A program made the position numbers and the translations under genes. Below the pieces are notes generated by a model that was not told the DNA's origin, did no database searches, and saw only the letters and a program-made list of their open reading frames with translations. Shown here piece after piece: positions 6,396 to 8,854 of a stretch of DNA of 8,854 bases. Each line of letters starts with the position of its first letter. The first letter of the stretch is position 1. This DNA is from Candidatus Roizmanbacteria bacterium (GTDB lineage: Bacteria > Patescibacteriota > Microgenomatia > UBA1406 > GWC2-37-13): assembly GCA_016206365.1 (NCBI GenBank), contig JACQRR010000060.1, positions 1 through 8,854 on the forward strand. Direction: 5' to 3'.

Positions 6396-7028
6396 ATGGA
6401 AAAATATATTTTAGATGCCAATTTATTTTTCAACATGGAGGCGGGTTTAGATTTGGGAGAAAAGACAGAAGAGGTAATAAAAAAGCTTACCGTCATGGCA
6501 AAAAAACTAAAATCCGCAAAAAAAGCAGAGTTTTATATGCCTCCTCGAGTTATTGATGAGTTTTTAAGCTTTTTTGACGATAAAGAACAAACTTTTCTTA
6601 AAGATTTTTTGTCAGTTATTACTGTCAAATCTCCTGACGTCGCAAAGATTACGCTTTCGGCGCAGGTTTTTTATGAATTGGTAAACGATATTAGGCAAAG
6701 AAGCTACCGCGGCTTAAATATCGGCGAGGAAGAAATTGAAAAAGCGGGTAAAAGCATGCTTGGTAAAGGTAACCTTTCGACTAAAGATTTTCAGATGCAG
6801 ATTGGCTCGGTGATAAAAAAATTTAGGGAGAGATATCGCCAGGCAACTCGTTTTGGCTTTTTAGACAGTTTGGGAGACCTTGATCTTATTATCTTAGCTA
6901 AAGAGCTCGACGGAATTTTGGTTAGCGCTGACGAGGGGGTAATTCGCTGGGGTAGACTTTTTGGAGTCAAAGAGACGCCGGTTGCCGTTTGGAAGAAGAA
7001 GTTGGACGACTTGCTGGTACAGGAGTAG
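6396..7028 (+). CDS. PIN-domain ribonuclease of the HARP / UPF0278 family (protein-only RNase P type)
   Basis: The 210-residue protein is a PIN nuclease with acidic residues D7 (YILDANLFF), E55 (VIDEF), D157, D161 and D163 (FLDSLGDLDLIILAKELDG), and D179 (VSADEG). Blocks such as FYMPPRVIDEF, ITVKSPD, FYELVNDIRQR, ERYRQATRFGFLDS and DGILVSADEGVIRWGRLFGV are those I recall for the archaeal UPF0278 / 'RNA ligase partner' proteins, now known as HARP (homologs of Aquifex RNase P). The D157-D161-D163-D179 spacing equals the D138-D142-D144-D160 spacing I remember in the Aquifex enzyme. Members remove the 5' leader from pre-tRNA. The basic helical insertion (about 95-150) fits the oligomerisation and tRNA-contact region. 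Whether it is the cell's main RNase P depends on whether rnpB exists elsewhere. Its last 62 bp overlap the convergent membrane-protein gene. Start: ATG preceded by an extended -10. Confidence 0.85.
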   Translation: MEKYILDANLFFNMEAGLDLGEKTEEVIKKLTVMAKKLKSAKKAEFYMPPRVIDEFLSFFDDKEQTFLKDFLSVITVKSPDVAKITLSAQVFYELVNDIRQRSYRGLNIGEEEIEKAGKSMLGKGNLSTKDFQMQIGSVIKKFRERYRQATRFGFLDSLGDLDLIILAKELDGILVSADEGVIRWGRLFGVKETPVAVWKKKLDDLLVQE

Positions 7029-7524
7029 TTTTCTCTTCATCATCAGGTATTAATTTAGCGAACCAGTCAACCATTTTGTCGGTTAAACTTCGCTGTGGTT
7101 TTTCTTGGAAAACGAGATGCTCGGCAAGAATAAGCATGAGGTTTTTTTTAATATCTTCGCTGGGGATTACCAAATAGGCATGGTAAAAATAGGGCGCGTG
7201 GCTGATGACGGTAAGGACGTAAAACCCAAACCTCCTAGTAAAGTAAAAGTGAGAAAGAGCCTCCCATCTTAGGGTAACGCCGGCTGTTTCTAGCCCAAAT
7301 TTGGTAATCTTATTCTCTACTTCAGGCGGAGGAGTGATGGTTAAGACATAAAACAAAAACAAAACTGCCCAGATCGGGATGAGGAGAATTTTGTCGCCAA
7401 AAAAAAACACGATAAGAGACAAAAGAAGAGCAACTGCCAAATAAAACCGTAATACTAGGCGAGACCTTCTTTTGTATGGCCTAAGAGGTGCTTTCCAAGA
7501 AAATACAACTTGAGGATTCTCCAT
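6967..7524 (-). CDS. Two-helix membrane protein with a possible bacterial PH-like domain
   Basis: The N-terminus (1-23) is basic (RPYKRRSRLVLR) and is followed by two hydrophobic segments at about 24-42 and 46-64 with a very short turn (GDK). A soluble region (about 68-142) follows, with alternating strands (ITKFGLETAGVTLRW, FYFTRRFGFYVLTVI, YLVIP) and one amphipathic helix (DIKKNLMLILAEHLVF). This layout resembles bacterial PH-like domains after a TM hairpin, but that is inference from pattern. The C-terminus is a low-complexity Thr/Pro/Ser/Lys tail (about 161-185). By the positive-inside rule both ends should be cytoplasmic. The tail is encoded by the strand opposite the last 62 bp of the HARP-like gene, which may explain its simple composition. 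Function unknown. Confidence 0.7.
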   Translation of the reverse strand: MENPQVVFSWKAPLRPYKRRSRLVLRFYLAVALLLSLIVFFFGDKILLIPIWAVLFLFYVLTITPPPEVENKITKFGLETAGVTLRWEALSHFYFTRRFGFYVLTVISHAPYFYHAYLVIPSEDIKKNLMLILAEHLVFQEKPQRSLTDKMVDWFAKLIPDDEEKTTPVPASRPTSSSKRQPASL

Positions 7525-7579
7525 ATTATTATTTTTCTACATTAACAGGAAAAAGTCAATGCAAGTTGGGGTGTTGGGT

Positions 7580-7608
7580 TTGCAAATCTTATCCTATAAT
7601 GATATTAT
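7580..7608 (+). promoter_or_regulatory. Promoter of the IPATG-tail protein gene
   Basis: A -35-like TTGCAA (7580-7585), a 17-bp spacer and the extended -10 TGATATTAT (TATTAT 7603-7608) end exactly six bases before the ATG at 7615. This is the most complete promoter in the window and predicts a leaderless transcript. A second hexamer TATAAT (7595-7600) would give an 8-nt leader. Confidence 0.55.
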
Positions 7609-7614
7609 ATATAT

Positions 7615-7953
7615 ATGAATAATTTTAACAAAATAGTTTCATTCGTTCTTGGTCTCATAGTAGTTATTGTTTTTTTGGCGGTGATAACAGGACGTTTTAA
7701 TCTAAAAAATAGGATAAAGAGTCTGGGCCAAAAAAAAATTTCTCCCACCCCAACCGTATCAGTTCAAAGATATTTATCTCCCACCACAATTCCTACAGGA
7801 TTACTTGGCCAAAGGAATAGCTCTAACTATACACCCAACTCAAAGACGCCAACCACGATTCCCGCCACAGGATCCCCAAGCCTTTTTTTACCCCTTATTT
7901 TTTCTACCTTCTCCTTGGGTTTATATTTGAGAAAAAAAAGTCAAAAGGATTAA
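7615..7953 (+). CDS. Small exported protein with IPATG sortase-like C-terminal tail
   Basis: This 112-residue protein starts with a hydrophobic helix (about 7-25) that could be a signal anchor or uncleaved signal peptide. A basic patch (KNRIKSLGQKK) and a Pro/Thr/Ser-rich linker (about 42-81) follow. The end has the three parts of a cell-wall sorting signal: IPATG (82-86), a hydrophobic stretch (about 89-105) and a basic tail (RKKSQKD). A similar PTTIPTG occurs earlier (56-62). In Gram-positive bacteria and some candidate phyla this arrangement directs covalent anchoring by a sortase, but no sortase lies in this window. The alternative is a simple two-helix membrane protein in which IPATG is coincidental. 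It ends tail to tail with the pilin-like gene, overlapping by 4 bp. The start is supported by the promoter above. Confidence 0.65.
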   Translation: MNNFNKIVSFVLGLIVVIVFLAVITGRFNLKNRIKSLGQKKISPTPTVSVQRYLSPTTIPTGLLGQRNSSNYTPNSKTPTTIPATGSPSLFLPLIFSTFSLGLYLRKKSQKD

Positions 7954-8525
7954 AATCCAGGAATCTTTAAAACGCCAGAGGCAAGGAAATTAACTATAAA
8001 AACAGAAGAAAGGCTAAATATCAATCCAATAATCGCTCCATAGATCAGACGTTTTCCGTAGTTTAGCCGCTCTGGTTCTGCCTGCGAGGTTAGAACGACA
8101 AAGGAGCCGTAGATAAGATATAAAAAGGCTATGCTGCCTATAATGCTAAATATCACATTGAGTAAAATCTGGACTACGCTTGCTGCTGCTCCTTCTTGCT
8201 GAAAACTACCTAAATCGGTTTTTATACATCCTATGACGGTATATTGTCGACCCTGGTAAGGAGTAGGCCCAGTATTGGTTCCTAGATCGACTCGGAGAGT
8301 TTCTTTAAGCGCTGAGTCGGGGCTGGCAGTAGGATAGAGGCACAGCCGGCATTTTTCCCAGGTTGAAGGCAGTTGATCAGGCGGGCAGTAACCGCAGAGA
8401 TCGCAGGCGGCGTAGCGAACAGCAGATGTTGGAGTTGGGGGCGGCGTTGAAGTTTGTCCAACCACAGGAGATATGAAAAAGAATAGAGTTATTAAAGAGG
8501 ATAAGAAGAGAAATAACTTTCGCAT
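7950..8525 (-). CDS. Secreted Cys-rich, two-helix membrane protein (pilin / VirB2-like architecture)
   Basis: The protein has a clear signal peptide (1-23, cleavage likely near VVG-Q). A Pro/Thr linker and a Cys-rich segment follow, with C41, C44 and C47 (CDLCGYC), C59 and C62 (CRLC), and C100. Two hydrophobic helices lie at about 116-141 and 159-180, separated by a polar loop (SQAEPERLNYGK). The end is LKIPGF. The C-terminal half looks like the two-helix TrbC/VirB2-type pilin subunits or related membrane proteins that I recall as common in Microgenomates, where the VLTSQ-x-PE-x-x-x-x-GK loop and IPGF end recur. The exported Cys-pair region could hold zinc or form disulfides. No other secretion-system gene is in view. 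The ATG has an extended -10 (TGTTATACT) ending six bases upstream. Confidence 0.7.
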   Translation of the reverse strand: MRKLFLFLSSLITLFFFISPVVGQTSTPPPTPTSAVRYAACDLCGYCPPDQLPSTWEKCRLCLYPTASPDSALKETLRVDLGTNTGPTPYQGRQYTVIGCIKTDLGSFQQEGAAASVVQILLNVIFSIIGSIAFLYLIYGSFVVLTSQAEPERLNYGKRLIYGAIIGLIFSLSSVFIVNFLASGVLKIPGF

Positions 8526-8531
8526 GTTTTT

Positions 8532-8565
8532 AGTATAACAAAACTAAAAAAACAAACTTTATAAT
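8532..8565. promoter_or_regulatory. Divergent leaderless promoters for the pilin-like (-) and coiled-coil (+) genes
   Basis: On the minus strand TGTTATACT is an extended -10 with hexamer 8537-8532, ending six bases before the ATG at 8525. On the plus strand TATAAT (8560-8565) ends six bases before the ATG at 8572. Only 46 bp separate the two start codons, so both promoters sit back to back and neither gene has room for a conventional leader. Confidence 0.55.
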
Positions 8566-8571
8566 TAAGGT

Positions 8572-8854
8572 ATGAGGAGATTGGTAATTTTATTTTTGCT
8601 TTGCTTTTTTTTATTTCCTCCACTTTTCTATGTAAGAGCCGATGAATTGGACGATGTGACTCATAAGTTGGAAGATCTAAAAAAACTTTTTAGCGATATC
8701 AAAACTGCAACCGATACCAATCAGGCAACGCTAGATAGTCTAAATAGACAGCTCAACCAGATAAAAGCAAAAGTCGCAGACTTGTAATCGGAGATAGACA
8801 AAAATGAACAGGAGGTTAAACGGGGAGAGAGCGTCTTAGCTTATCAAAAAAACC
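8572..8854 (+). pseudogene. Secreted coiled-coil protein (EnvC/M23-activator-like N-terminus) interrupted by in-frame TAA, runs off window
   Basis: The frame opens with a signal peptide (MRRLVILFLLCFFLFPPLFYVRA, likely cleaved before DEL) and a heptad coiled coil (about 25-71: LDDVTHKLEDLKKLF, LDSLNRQLNQIKAKVADL). A TAA at 8785-8787 stops it after 71 residues. The same frame then continues as SEIDKNEQEVKRGESVLAY to the window end with no loss of heptad character or charge pattern. That indicates one longer protein, with Glu (GAA) at the stop position being the simplest ancestral codon. Long coiled coils after a signal peptide are typical of the N-terminal half of murein-hydrolase activators and M23 endopeptidases, but the catalytic or activator domain would lie beyond the window. 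The cause may be a nonsense mutation, a strain variant or an assembly error. The promoter is intact. Confidence 0.65.

Noticed and set aside
6989..7177. Plus-strand open frame of 62 aa
   Set aside because: Overlaps both the HARP-like gene and the antisense of the membrane-protein gene, and shows no domain.
7559..7618. 19-codon plus-strand frame upstream of the IPATG-tail gene (ATGCAAGTTGGG...)
   Set aside because: No promoter precedes it and it contains the -35/-10 of the next gene, so it is unlikely to be translated.
1..8854. CRISPR array, tRNA, rRNA, riboswitch or insertion-sequence transposase
   Set aside because: No regularly spaced direct repeats, cloverleaf-like sequence, rRNA motif or transposase reading frame was recognised on either strand.

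Overview
The window looks like a chromosomal replication-origin region from a small-genome, AT-rich bacterium. Most probably it is a member of the Candidate Phyla Radiation (Patescibacteria, Microgenomates-like). This placement is an inference. It rests on the compact gene layout, the lack of Shine-Dalgarno sequences, a two-helix pilin-like membrane protein ending in KIPGF, an IPATG sorting-type tail protein, and a coiled-coil secreted protein of a kind I associate with that group. No taxonomic marker gene other than dnaA/dnaN is present. The standard code fits: dnaA ends in TGA, and TGA is not read through anywhere.

Left arm (minus strand, 66-4768): dnaA, then dnaN, then a 565-residue protein with a DNA-polymerase-beta-type nucleotidyltransferase signature, then a small acidic orphan protein. 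All are transcribed away from the dnaA upstream region. Two origin-like sites flank dnaA. One is an inverted pair of DnaA boxes touching the dnaA start. The other is a tandem DnaA-box plus DnaA-trio arrangement in the dnaA-dnaN gap. Together they resemble the bipartite origin of Bacillus.

Right arm (4877-8854): an RNase Z-like metallo-beta-lactamase-fold protein (+); a 170-bp nested inverted-repeat element in a convergent gap; a Nudix hydrolase (-); a PIN-domain protein of the HARP type, i.e. protein-only RNase P (+); a two-helix membrane protein overlapping it tail to tail (-); a small protein with a sortase-like tail (+); a Cys-rich pilin-like membrane protein (-); and the start of a secreted coiled-coil protein whose frame carries an in-frame TAA (+).

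Two themes cut across the genes. First, at least five start codons sit exactly six bases after a -10 hexamer, and most of these have an extended TGn, so transcripts are predicted to begin at the start codon (leaderless). Second, three proteins in 7 kb are candidates for RNA-end processing: a HARP-type 5' tRNA nuclease, an RNase Z-like 3' nuclease and a polymerase-beta-fold nucleotidyltransferase. Whether they work together is speculation.
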